From assembly GCF_009388985.1 (NCBI RefSeq), contig NZ_CP036422.1, forward strand, positions 4,106,501 through 4,170,500: a DNA stretch of 64,000 bases, read 5' to 3'. The notes under the pieces are model-generated. The model was not told the DNA's origin and searched no databases. It saw only the letters and a program-made list of their open reading frames with translations. Below are positions 33,102 to 41,924 of this stretch, in pieces; the first letter of the stretch is position 1; each line of letters begins with the position of its first letter. The DNA is from Halioglobus maricola (lineage in GTDB: Bacteria; Pseudomonadota; Gammaproteobacteria; Pseudomonadales; Halieaceae). The position numbers and the translations under genes are program-made.

Positions 33102-35366
33102 TTAGTCGTGATATTTCCACCAGGGCGGCAGCAGATCACGGTACTGCTTCCAGGAATAGCGCGCATCGACCAGCAGAGCCCGGCCCTGGTCCTGTGCCGT
33201 GCGTACGACCCGGCCCAAGGCCTGATCGACTTTCTGCATGCCCGGGTAAAGGTAGGCGTACTCGAAACCCTGGCCATATTTCTGCTGGTACCACGCCCGC
33301 AGCCGCTCGCGCTCTCGTCCCACCTGGGGCAGGCCAACCCCGACCACGGCGACACCGCGAAGTTGGTCGCCGGGCAGATCGATACCTTCACCAAAAACGC
33401 CGCCGAGAATACAAAAAGCAACCAGATCTCTCTTCTCGGTAAAGTCCGTCAGCAAGGCCTCGCGCGCTGAATGGTCCAGCCCGGGCTCCTGCTGCCACAA
33501 GCTTCGAGCGCCGATATCAATCAATGCCAGGGCATCGCGCATATAGGCATAGGAGGAAAAATAGACAATACAATTGCCCTCGGTGCTCTCCAGCCAGCGC
33601 TGGATGTGCTCAGCAAGAGAGTTGAGGCTCCCGGCCCGGGCGCTGTAGCGAGTATCCACGGTGCTTACAAGCTGCACGTCCAGCTGGTCAGGCTCGAACG
33701 GGGAATCCAGTCGTCGGCACACCGCGTCATCACCAAACCCCAGCATCTGCCGCATCCAGTACGCGGGTGAAAGCGTGGCAGAGAACGCCACACTGGCGTG
33801 CAACCGGTCGTGACCACCGGCCAGAAGCCGCGATGGATCGAGACAATTCAGGCTCAGCATCAGGCCCTGCTCTCCAGCGCCACGTTGCAGCTCGAAAACG
33901 AAATCATCGCCCCAATGCTCTGATACGCGCAGCCAATGCAGGACCTTGAAGTAAAAATCACCGTGCTCGGGTACGCGCTGGAACAGGGCGGGCTCCTCCG
34001 CGAGTTGTTCGCCGGTGGCGGCCACAAAATCCAACAGCGTGAACTCCAGTTTGTCGGGCAGGGTCTGGCGGTAGTCGCAATCTTCCTCTGCCCATTGTTC
34101 TTTCTGCAGGGCCAGCAGGCAGCGATTAAGTCGCTCAAGCGCACGTCGCACAGGTTTCGCGGCTCCCTTTTTTACCCGCATCAGCTGCGATTTAGCCAGC
34201 GCCGCACTGTACATACCGCGGGCGCGCTCCGGGAGGTTATGGGCCTCATCCAACAGCACGGTGAAACGCCTGCCCTCTTGTTGCGCCAGCAGGCCCAGCC
34301 GAGGATAGAGGCTGTACAGGTAGTGGAGATCGGCGACAACCATATCGACCCATGGCAGCAAGTCGTCTGCCAGCTGATAGGGGCAGACTGAATGTTCGCG
34401 CGCGATGTCCTCAATCCCGGCGCGGGACAAAGCCCCGTGCGACACCGCTGCTCGCAAGGCGTCTCCCAACCGATCGTAATAGCCATCGGCGTAGGGGCAG
34501 TCCTGGGCATGGCAGGCTTTACCGGGCGAGAAGCATATGCTGTCTTTGGCCGTAAGGCTCAGCCAGGGCATCTCCAACCCCGCATCGGCCAGCAGCTGCA
34601 GGCATTCCTCGGCGGCCCGCCGGCCCACAGTGCGAGCCGTGGCGAACACCACGCCCTCATGCTTACCCCGCTCCAGCGCCCGCAGTGCCGGATACATTGC
34701 TGCAGCGGTTTTACCAATACCTGTCGGCGCTTCCACCATCAGCTCGCCGCCCTGATCGACGCACTTATAGACGAGTTCGGCAATGTCCCGCTGACCAGGG
34801 CGAAACTCCCCATGGGGAAACGCCAAACCTGCCAGGCTGACGTCGCGCCGCCGCCGCGAACGCGCTAGCAAGGTGAGCCAGCTGGCGAAGTCACGCAGGG
34901 TTTCTTCAAGAAAGACGTCGAGCTCGCCACGAGTGCAAGTTTCATCGATCCGGGTCTCTTCATCGCGATCAATGTCGAGCCAGCTCAAGCGCACCTTGAG
35001 AGCGTCAACATCCTCGGCACGGGCGATGATCGCCGCATACGTTTTCGCCTGAGCCATATGCAGCTGCGAGATGGTTGCCGGAATGTCTTCGGGGTCCACA
35101 CGGCAGGTTTTGATCTCTTCCACCAGCCCAATGTCGGGGTCATAGCCATCCGCCCGCCCGCGCACCAGCAGGCTGATATCGCCAAACTGCCTGCGATACT
35201 CGACCGGGAACTCGCGCCGATAGCTTTCTGGCCGCCGTCGATAGATCCGCTGATGCCCCTCTATACCCTGTGCCGCGGTTGGCGAAGGCGTGAAGCGATG
35301 GTCGATGTCACCCCGACGGTGACAGAAGGCCACAAGATCGCGAACTGTCACTGCGATCTCAGTCAT
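33102..35366 (-). CDS. XPD/DinG-like Fe-S helicase with N-terminal PD-(D/E)XK-type domain
   Basis: This is a superfamily 2 DNA helicase of the Rad3/XPD/DinG type, 754 residues. Residues ~40-130 look like a RecB/Cas4-type nuclease domain: GRADG with Asp73, EEIKT with Glu84 and Lys86, then Gln101 to Tyr110 as the Q...Y motif. The helicase core has Walker A APTGIGKT (213-220), DEAH (373-376), FSATLSP and the C-terminal QALGRVVRT. Four cysteines (278, 285, 290, 328) sit between motifs Ia and II, where XPD-family enzymes bind a 4Fe-4S cluster. Start ATG 35366 overlaps the FAN1-like gene's stop by 8 nt, so the two are co-translated. The likely role is unwinding DNA in a repair reaction with that nuclease; the substrate is inferred. 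Confidence 0.9.
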   Translation of the reverse strand: MTEIAVTVRDLVAFCHRRGDIDHRFTPSPTAAQGIEGHQRIYRRRPESYRREFPVEYRRQFGDISLLVRGRADGYDPDIGLVEEIKTCRVDPEDIPATISQLHMAQAKTYAAIIARAEDVDALKVRLSWLDIDRDEETRIDETCTRGELDVFLEETLRDFASWLTLLARSRRRRDVSLAGLAFPHGEFRPGQRDIAELVYKCVDQGGELMVEAPTGIGKTAAAMYPALRALERGKHEGVVFATARTVGRRAAEECLQLLADAGLEMPWLSLTAKDSICFSPGKACHAQDCPYADGYYDRLGDALRAAVSHGALSRAGIEDIAREHSVCPYQLADDLLPWVDMVVADLHYLYSLYPRLGLLAQQEGRRFTVLLDEAHNLPERARGMYSAALAKSQLMRVKKGAAKPVRRALERLNRCLLALQKEQWAEEDCDYRQTLPDKLEFTLLDFVAATGEQLAEEPALFQRVPEHGDFYFKVLHWLRVSEHWGDDFVFELQRGAGEQGLMLSLNCLDPSRLLAGGHDRLHASVAFSATLSPAYWMRQMLGFGDDAVCRRLDSPFEPDQLDVQLVSTVDTRYSARAGSLNSLAEHIQRWLESTEGNCIVYFSSYAYMRDALALIDIGARSLWQQEPGLDHSAREALLTDFTEKRDLVAFCILGGVFGEGIDLPGDQLRGVAVVGVGLPQVGRERERLRAWYQQKYGQGFEYAYLYPGMQKVDQALGRVVRTAQDQGRALLVDARYSWKQYRDLLPPWWKYHD

Positions 35367-36990
35367 CGCGCCACTTAACCCAGGCCACTTGCGCTGGGAT
35401 CTGCTGCGCACCGAAGAATCGCAGCCAACGTTTCTGACTGTGCTGCAAGGCATCGCCAGGCCCCTTCACTTCGATCATGCTGTAGTCGCCCGGGCTCTCA
35501 CCCAGCGCAATGAGATCGGGAAAGCCACGCCGATTTTCGCCGGGGTCAAACAACATGCGCTCCCAGATGGCCAACAAATGTTGTGCGGGGATAATCTCCA
35601 CCGCGCGATCCACCAGCGCCTCGTCGAGGCTGCGCCAGTTGATCCAGCGACACTGGTAGCCCTCACAGCGGCGCCACGCAGCGCGGACTTCACCGGCGAG
35701 ATCCGACTGCAATGCAGCGAATCGCGCTGCCAAATGCCGCTCTCGACGCAGGGCAAAACCCTGGTCATACATATCGGCGGGCACGGCCTGAAACGGGTTG
35801 TGAAATGCGCCGGGGACAGGCGCGAAAATCTGCTCCCAGAACGCCAAACCGAAAAGACCGTTCATCAAACTGTTCTCAACGTAATGCACCTCTCGCCATT
35901 CGGCTTCGAGTGCTTGCGCCGCCAGTCGCTCCACTGAGGCCTCACCCCGCTCAAGGTTTAGTTGCACTTCGGCAAAGCTATCTCTCACCCGGGCCTGCCG
36001 GGTGCCGTGCACCGCGCGCTGCAGCCGCGGCATGATGCGTCCCGCAGCGTCGCGCTCCTCCTCTCCCCATGGCTCTGCCAGAATCGTTTCGCACAGGCTT
36101 ATCGCCTCATCATATTTCCCCGCCCGCTCAAAAATCCGAGCGCTTCTTTCTCGCGCCGGGTGGAGATCACTGCGCTGGTACAAGGCCAGCGCAAGATCGC
36201 CTTCGCCAGCCCGCTCCAGCTCGCGTGCCAGGCTGTTGCACAAGCGCGAATAGCGCCGAGAGGTGCTTGCGTATTGCGGCACAAATTCCAGGGCCAGTTC
36301 GGCCAGGGTACTCAAATCAATCTCTCCCCCACCGCCTTCCCGCAGCGCCCACCAACTGTCAGCGATAGCGGCGCAGACCAGGTACTCCTCCAACGCTGCG
36401 CGATCAGGAAAAAGGCGCTGACTACGATCCAGCGCATAGGGATAGTGGCGCGCCACCCCCAGGTCACTGAGCACAAAATCAGTCAGCCCCTGATGGCGGT
36501 TACCAAAGAACAACAGCGAGAATATCTCCACCTCCTCCTTGCAGAGCGGCCCAACGATCCGTCCCTCGCCCATGCCTTCGAGGTCTAGCGGTGCTTGTTC
36601 CTCGGCTGCCGCCAACAACTCGGCCTTGCTCTTACTCGCACTAAGCCCCAGCGCAGCAGCGAGTTCAGGACGGGTAAAGAGATTCGCTATTTCGGCGCTG
36701 GAAGCAGCCTCAGCCATCAGGCCAGCCGCCAGTAGCTCATCAATTGCCTGAGCGAGATCGCCAAGCTCCGGATAATCGAGATTCGCTTCTCGAAACCACG
36801 GGCCGACACGAGAAACCAGGCGCACGTAGAGACATTGCGCCGCAAAACCGAGGGCGCGATAGGTGCTGAGTAATTCGAGCTCCGCCGGCGCCAGCAGATC
36901 GCTGTAGCAGGCGTCTACTGTGTCGAGCAGGCGCTGAAAATTGTCGCGGTAGTAATGCGGCGCCAGATCCACAGAGGGAGGAGTCGCCAT
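35359..36990 (-). CDS. FAN1-like nuclease with VRR-NUC domain
   Basis: This is a bacterial homologue of Fanconi-associated nuclease 1, a structure-specific 5' flap nuclease that in eukaryotes and Pseudomonas cuts at interstrand crosslinks. The 543-residue product has a helical N-terminal half, a SAP-like segment (AAALGLSASKSKAELLAA), TPR-like helices (LYQRSDLHPARERSARIFERAGKYDEA, about 275-305) and a C-terminal VRR-NUC domain. The catalytic set is Asp492, Glu507 and Lys509 (GFPDLIAL, then IEVKGPGD). Its 15- and 2-residue spacings equal those of human FAN1 Asp960-Glu975-Lys977. It starts 10 nt after the sugar dehydrogenase gene, and its stop overlaps the helicase start. Confidence 0.92.
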   Translation of the reverse strand: MATPPSVDLAPHYYRDNFQRLLDTVDACYSDLLAPAELELLSTYRALGFAAQCLYVRLVSRVGPWFREANLDYPELGDLAQAIDELLAAGLMAEAASSAEIANLFTRPELAAALGLSASKSKAELLAAAEEQAPLDLEGMGEGRIVGPLCKEEVEIFSLLFFGNRHQGLTDFVLSDLGVARHYPYALDRSQRLFPDRAALEEYLVCAAIADSWWALREGGGGEIDLSTLAELALEFVPQYASTSRRYSRLCNSLARELERAGEGDLALALYQRSDLHPARERSARIFERAGKYDEAISLCETILAEPWGEEERDAAGRIMPRLQRAVHGTRQARVRDSFAEVQLNLERGEASVERLAAQALEAEWREVHYVENSLMNGLFGLAFWEQIFAPVPGAFHNPFQAVPADMYDQGFALRRERHLAARFAALQSDLAGEVRAAWRRCEGYQCRWINWRSLDEALVDRAVEIIPAQHLLAIWERMLFDPGENRRGFPDLIALGESPGDYSMIEVKGPGDALQHSQKRWLRFFGAQQIPAQVAWVKWRDD

Positions 36991-37000
36991 GTCCGGAGGC

Positions 37001-38167
37001 CTAGTTTAACTCCAACCGGATCAGGCGGCTGCGATCGGCCAACAGGTAAACGAGCCCATCGGGGCCAACCTGTACATCGCGAATACGCATATTGGCATTA
37101 CCCAGTAGACGAGTCTCCCGGCCGACACCGGCGCCATCGAGCTCCAGCCGGTTCAGGCGCGTCAGCCGCATACCCGACACCAATAGGGATTGCTCCCACC
37201 CGGGATACGTGTCTGCGGTGTAAAAATCGATGCCGCCAACGCCCAACGACGGTGTGTAATAAACCATTGGCTGCGCCATGCCCGCTTTATGTGTGCCCTC
37301 CCCTATTTTGCCGCCGCCGTACTCCTCACCATAGGTGATGATCGGCCAGCCATAGTTGGTACCGGCCTTGAGTATATTGATCTCATCCCCACCCTGGGGG
37401 CCGTGTTCCGCCACCCAGATAGCATCGGAGCCGGGGTGCTTTGCGATGCCCTGGGGGTTGCGATGGCCATAGCTGAAAATTTCCGGGCGCGCACCAGCCG
37501 TGGCGACAAAGGGATTATCCGCTGGCACTTCACCGCTCTCCTTCAGGCGAATGACTTTACCGTTGTGGGTAGACAGGTCCTGCGCCAACTTCCGATTTCC
37601 GCGGTCGCCCACTGTGATGTAGAGATAACCTGAATCGAGCAACAAGCGCGAACCGTAGTGCCGGCGTTCACTGTAGGCGGGCAAAGCAGTAAACAGCGTC
37701 TCAAGGTCTTCCAGCTTGTCTGCCACCAGTCGAGCACGCGCAACCTGAGTGGTTGAACCATCATCAAGCGGCACGCTGTAACTCATATAAATGAAACTGT
37801 TGTCAGCAAAATCCGGATGCACCAACACATCCATCAAACCACCCTGGCCCTCGGCGAAAACCTCCGGCACACCAGATATCTCCACTGTGGTCCAGCTATG
37901 CGGGCTGATCAGCTTCAAACCACCCTGCTTTTCGGTGACCAGCAATCGGCCATCGGGGAGGAAATCCATACCCCAGGGCTCGCGCAAATACTTGATCAAG
38001 GTCTTTGCTCTGAGATCCGTTGGATCTCCCGGTCCGGCTTTTTCTGCAGCACCCTCTAGCAGAGGTTCAGAAAGCGCCGCGCCACCATCGGAGGAAGCAC
38101 AGGCAGTGACAAACGTCAGGGAGAAAACCGTTGCCAGAAAGGCAAGACAGCGGCGCAAATTGCACAT
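37001..38167 (-). CDS. PQQ-dependent aldose sugar dehydrogenase family lipoprotein
   Basis: This is a six-bladed beta-propeller of the soluble glucose/aldose dehydrogenase (YliI/Asd) family that oxidises sugars with PQQ. From ATG 38167 the product is 388 residues with a lipoprotein signal ending in FVTAC. Motifs are WGMDFLPDGRLLVTE, the catalytic-His segment HYGSRLLL, ITVGDRGNR, GHRNPQGIA, EHGPQGGDEINIL and NYGWPIITYG. PQQ synthesis genes are not in the window, so cofactor supply is unknown. It heads a minus-strand run into the FAN1 and helicase genes only 10 nt later, though no functional link is obvious. Confidence 0.9.
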   Translation of the reverse strand: MCNLRRCLAFLATVFSLTFVTACASSDGGAALSEPLLEGAAEKAGPGDPTDLRAKTLIKYLREPWGMDFLPDGRLLVTEKQGGLKLISPHSWTTVEISGVPEVFAEGQGGLMDVLVHPDFADNSFIYMSYSVPLDDGSTTQVARARLVADKLEDLETLFTALPAYSERRHYGSRLLLDSGYLYITVGDRGNRKLAQDLSTHNGKVIRLKESGEVPADNPFVATAGARPEIFSYGHRNPQGIAKHPGSDAIWVAEHGPQGGDEINILKAGTNYGWPIITYGEEYGGGKIGEGTHKAGMAQPMVYYTPSLGVGGIDFYTADTYPGWEQSLLVSGMRLTRLNRLELDGAGVGRETRLLGNANMRIRDVQVGPDGLVYLLADRSRLIRLELN

Positions 38168-38291
38168 AGAAGATTTCCGTAAGCGAGATAAGAGTAACAA
38201 CCCAATGTTACGTGATCACCACGCGGATGTCAGATGGCGCGAGCCACACCTGTACCCTCAAGCGCATTTAGGGCATTCTGCGCTAATTCAG

Positions 38292-39797
38292 ATGCACTGG
38301 AACAGTACATTGACCGACAGCGAAAGACCCCTGATCGAGATGAAGGCCTGGATGGCCCTGACCCCCATCGTATTCCTGGTAAGCCTGCTCGGCTGCTCGG
38401 TATATCTATTCGGTGCAGATTCATCCTATGGCGCTAACCAGATCGCCCTCGTTCTGGCCACCTGTGTCGCGGCTCTGGTAGCGAAGCGCAGCGGACTGGG
38501 CTGGAAGGACGCCCAGGAAGGGATCGTCGATGGCATTGGCGTTGGCCTGGGCCCAACCCTGATTCTCCTCTCAGTGGGCATGCTGATTGGGACCTGGATT
38601 CTCTCCGGCACGGTGCCGGCAATGATCTACTACGGCGTGCAGATCCTGAACCCCTCGGTGTTCTATGCCGCCAGTGCCGCCATTTGCGCGATTGTCGCGA
38701 TCAGCATCGGCAGCTCCTGGACCGTGGCCGGCACCCTGGGCATTGGCCTGATGGGTATCGCCAGCAGCTTTGACCTGTCACCTGCGATCACCGCGGGCGC
38801 CATCATTTCCGGCGCCTACTTCGGCGACAAGCTGTCGCCAATGTCGGATACAACCAACCTGGCGGCAGCTGTAACCGGGGTAGACCTGTTCGACCACATC
38901 CGCCATATGTTGTGGACCACCGTCCCGGCCTTCTGCCTCGCCATACTGCTCTTCGCCCTGATCGGCAGCGGCAGCGGCGGCGCTACTCCCGAGGAAATAG
39001 AAGCGCTGCAACTTGCGCTCACTGACCAATTCAATATTGGTCTGCACCTGCTACTCCCACTGTTGCTGATGCTGGGCCTGGTATTCAAACGCTTCCCGGC
39101 CTATCCCTCTATTGTGATCAGCGCGCTTGCCGGCGCGCTCTTCGCCGTTATTTTCCAGCCAGCCCAGGTCGCCCGTCTGGCCGGCGAGGCCAACGAGCTT
39201 TCACCATTTTTTGTCCAGTTCAAAGGGGTCTGGATTGCGCTCTTCAACGGCTATGAATCGATTAGCGGCAACGAGAATCTCGACGACCTTTTGAGCAAGG
39301 GTGGCATGAGCAGCATGCTCAATACGGTCTGGTTGATCATATCCGCCCTGGGTTTTGGCGGTGTGCTGGAACGCACCGGCATTCTCGGCTATCTGCTTGA
39401 TCTGGCGCTGCGCGGCGTAAAAAGCGTGGGCTCACTGATCACGACCACCGTGTTCACCTGTATCGGCACCAATATCCTGGCAGCAGACCAGTTCATCGCC
39501 GTGGCCCTGCCCGGGCGCATGTACCGGGACGCGTACAGCAACAAGAACCTCTCGCGGCTGAACCTCTCGCGCACCCTGGAAGATTCGGCCACCCTGACTT
39601 CAGCCCTGATTCCATGGAATACCTGTGGGGCCTATATGTCAGCAACGCTGGGCGTCGCCACCTTTACCTACGCGCCCTACGCATTCTTCAACCTGGCCTG
39701 CCCTGTTATCGCCATGATCTATGGCTATACCCATTTCGCCCTGAAGCCCGCCAGCTATGACGACGATGAGGCCGGAGCAGCAACCAGCCATGCCTGA
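38292..39797 (+). CDS. nhaC: Na+/H+ antiporter, NhaC family
   Basis: This is a secondary transporter exchanging Na+ for H+ (some members exchange organic anions). The ~501-residue product has about 11-12 membrane helices. NhaC-type motifs are ISIGSSWTVAGTLGIGLMGIA, GAIISGAYFGDKLSPMSDTTNLA, and NILAADQFIAVALPGRMY near the end. Start: ATG 38292 is the most plausible of several, as the frame opens much earlier inside the divergent sugar dehydrogenase gene; Met at 38340 is an alternative. It shares a 124-bp divergent spacer with that gene. Confidence 0.9.
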   Translation: MHWNSTLTDSERPLIEMKAWMALTPIVFLVSLLGCSVYLFGADSSYGANQIALVLATCVAALVAKRSGLGWKDAQEGIVDGIGVGLGPTLILLSVGMLIGTWILSGTVPAMIYYGVQILNPSVFYAASAAICAIVAISIGSSWTVAGTLGIGLMGIASSFDLSPAITAGAIISGAYFGDKLSPMSDTTNLAAAVTGVDLFDHIRHMLWTTVPAFCLAILLFALIGSGSGGATPEEIEALQLALTDQFNIGLHLLLPLLLMLGLVFKRFPAYPSIVISALAGALFAVIFQPAQVARLAGEANELSPFFVQFKGVWIALFNGYESISGNENLDDLLSKGGMSSMLNTVWLIISALGFGGVLERTGILGYLLDLALRGVKSVGSLITTTVFTCIGTNILAADQFIAVALPGRMYRDAYSNKNLSRLNLSRTLEDSATLTSALIPWNTCGAYMSATLGVATFTYAPYAFFNLACPVIAMIYGYTHFALKPASYDDDEAGAATSHA

Positions 39798-40239
39798 CAT
39801 TGAGTGGGACTTCCCCGAGCCCCATGTTCTCGAAGTGGCCGTCCAGGCCAGCGATATCGACGGGCTCCAGCACACCAACAACGCGGTCTATGTGCAGTGG
39901 TGTGAGCAGGTGGCATGGTCACACTCCACTGCTTTGGGCCTGGATCTGGCGTGCTACCAGCGCCTCGACCGGGCGATGGCTGTTATTCGTGGCGAGTACG
40001 ACTACCTGCAGGCATCTCGCGAAGGCGATGCGCTGGCAATAGGCACCTGGATTGTCGCCTGGGACGGGCGCCTGAGTATGCAGCGACGCTTCCAGATCGT
40101 CCGCATAGCGGACGGAGTAACGCTGTTGCGCGGCCTGGTGCGGTTTGCCTGCATCGAGTTGAGCAGTGGTCGACCCCGGCGCCTGCCGCAGGAATTCATC
40201 GACGGCTATGGCCCCGCTGTACTGGACCTGGAAAGCTGA
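39790..40239 (+). CDS. 4HBT-type acyl-CoA thioesterase
   Basis: This is a hotdog-fold thioesterase of the 4-hydroxybenzoyl-CoA type, about 149 residues. The signature is ASDIDGLQHTNNAVYVQWCEQVAW, with the conserved Asp followed by HTNN, then RGEYDYLQASREGDAL. It hydrolyses an unknown acyl-CoA. The start at 39790 lies within the last codons of nhaC (ATGCCTGA). Upstream in-frame ATGs at 39757 and 39766 are possible and would lengthen the overlap. Confidence 0.85.
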   Translation: MPDIEWDFPEPHVLEVAVQASDIDGLQHTNNAVYVQWCEQVAWSHSTALGLDLACYQRLDRAMAVIRGEYDYLQASREGDALAIGTWIVAWDGRLSMQRRFQIVRIADGVTLLRGLVRFACIELSSGRPRRLPQEFIDGYGPAVLDLES

Positions 40240-40244
40240 AGCCG

Positions 40245-41198
40245 TCAGCAGTGCTGCCAGTCCAAGGCCAGAACATTGCGTATATCCCGCTCACCGCAGA
40301 CCAGCATCAACAGGCGATCAAGACCCAGTGCGACCCCCGCACAGTCCGGCAGGCCAGACTCCAGAGCCGCAAGCAGATGTTCGTCCAAAGGGCGCTCTGC
40401 CAGCCCGTATTCCCTGCGCCGGGCATTATCCGCGTTGAAGCGCTGCCGCTGTTCAACCGGATCTGACAACTCCCAATAGCCATTCGCCAACTCAACCCCG
40501 TCTACGTAAGCCTCAAAACGGTGCCCCACCTCAAGCCCAGCACTGCTGCCAATTCGCGCCAGCGCCGCCTGAGATGCAGGGTAATCATAGACGAAGCATA
40601 TTCCCCGCTGGGCGAGTTGCGGCTCCACCAGATGACTCATCAGCAGATCCAACCACATGTCGCGATCGCCACTCAATCCGCCGACATCCATCGCCTCTCT
40701 GGCCCTCTGGGCCAGTGCAACCGTGTTGGCTGTAAAGGGATCGATGTCCAGGGTCTCAATAAAAAGTGCCCGGTAGCTGAAGAAGTGCACCTCTCGCTTC
40801 CCCAGGCAGCACTGGAGTAACTCCGCGACTTCGGCCATAAGCGCATGATGATCGAAACCGGGGCGATACCATTCCAGCATCGAGAATTCCGGGTTGTGTC
40901 GCGCTCCCGCCTCGCCATCGCGAAACGCGCGCGCGATCTGGTAAATAGCACCACTGCCCTCGCTCAGCAGGCGCTTCATAGCGTACTCGGGGGAGGTCTG
41001 GAGATATCTCGGTGCCGCCAGCGATTGGCCGCGCTCAACGATCAGGGGTTCAATAGAAGGGTCGGTGACACCGCTGGAACACAGCAGCGGTGTCTCCACT
41101 TCCAGCACCTCACGGTGCTGGAAAAAATCGCGAATCCGCTGATACAGCGTCGCCCTGGCGCGAAGAAGCGCAAGCAGGGAGAGGCCGGATTCGCTCAA
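40245..41198 (-). CDS. epmA: EF-P--(R)-beta-lysine ligase
   Basis: EpmA (GenX, PoxA, YjeA) attaches (R)-beta-lysine to a conserved Lys of elongation factor P. It is a class II lysyl-tRNA-synthetase-like catalytic core without the anticodon domain. Motifs are FFQHREVLEVETP (motif 1), RYLQTSPEYAMKRLL, RAFRDGEAGARHNPEFSMLEWYRP (motif 2), VELANGYWELSD, and GVALGLDRLLML (motif 3). The frame is open to a GTG at 41273 inside efp. I place the start at TTG 41198, just after efp ends; GTG 41237 is the main alternative. It follows its own substrate gene efp. Confidence 0.92.
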   Translation of the reverse strand: MSESGLSLLALLRARATLYQRIRDFFQHREVLEVETPLLCSSGVTDPSIEPLIVERGQSLAAPRYLQTSPEYAMKRLLSEGSGAIYQIARAFRDGEAGARHNPEFSMLEWYRPGFDHHALMAEVAELLQCCLGKREVHFFSYRALFIETLDIDPFTANTVALAQRAREAMDVGGLSGDRDMWLDLLMSHLVEPQLAQRGICFVYDYPASQAALARIGSSAGLEVGHRFEAYVDGVELANGYWELSDPVEQRQRFNADNARRREYGLAERPLDEHLLAALESGLPDCAGVALGLDRLLMLVCGERDIRNVLALDWQHC

Positions 41199-41205
41199 GA
41201 GGAAA

Positions 41206-41778
41206 TCAGGACTTGCCGGCCCGGCCCTGGTATTCACCGGTACGGGTATCGACGCGCACCACTTCACCCTCACTGAGGAACAAGGGTACTTTTACCACAG
41301 CACCGGTGCTCAACTTGGCGGGTTTGTTGCCGCCCTGAGCGGTATCGCCCTTGAGGCCGGGATCAGTCTCGACAATTTCCAGTTCTACGAAATTAGGTGG
41401 CGCAACTGATAGGGGCGCACCGTTGTAGAGGGTTACTTCGCAGCGGTCCTGCTCCTTCAGCCACAGGTGGGAATCACCTACCGCTTTTTCATCAGCCTGA
41501 AACTGCTCGAAAGTGTCCGGCTCCATGAAATGCCAGAACTCACCATCGGTGTACAGGTATTCCATGGTGCGATCCATGACATCGGCGCCCTCGAGGGATT
41601 CGCCGGATTTGAAAGTGCGCTCCCAGACCCGGCCACTGTTCAGGTTGCGCAACTTAACCCGATTAAAGGCCTGGCCTTTACCCGGTTTGACGAACTCGTT
41701 GTCGAGAATAGAGCAGGGTTCGCCGTCGAGCATGACCTTCAGGCCAGAGCGGAATTCATTGGTGGAATAGTTCCCCAT
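41206..41778 (-). CDS. efp: Elongation factor P
   Basis: EF-P relieves ribosome stalling at polyproline. The 190-residue product has the three-domain KOW/OB architecture, and the modified loop reads KPGKGQAF with Lys34 at the exact E. coli position. That Lys, together with epmA next door, implies beta-lysylation rather than rhamnosylation as in Pseudomonas aeruginosa. The beta-lysine-producing EpmB is not in this window. Start ATG 41778. Confidence 0.97.
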   Translation of the reverse strand: MGNYSTNEFRSGLKVMLDGEPCSILDNEFVKPGKGQAFNRVKLRNLNSGRVWERTFKSGESLEGADVMDRTMEYLYTDGEFWHFMEPDTFEQFQADEKAVGDSHLWLKEQDRCEVTLYNGAPLSVAPPNFVELEIVETDPGLKGDTAQGGNKPAKLSTGAVVKVPLFLSEGEVVRVDTRTGEYQGRAGKS

Positions 41779-41924
41779 GGTGCTTGTCCGTTACGTTTCA
41801 AAAAAGGGCGCTAATCATACCGCACCGGACCCTCATTGGGGAGCGCCACCCGTGTGCTGGCGAGGTACAGGATTTGTGACCATAATGTAGGCTCTAGGTC
41901 GTATCCAGTGGGCAAGGAGAGCCT

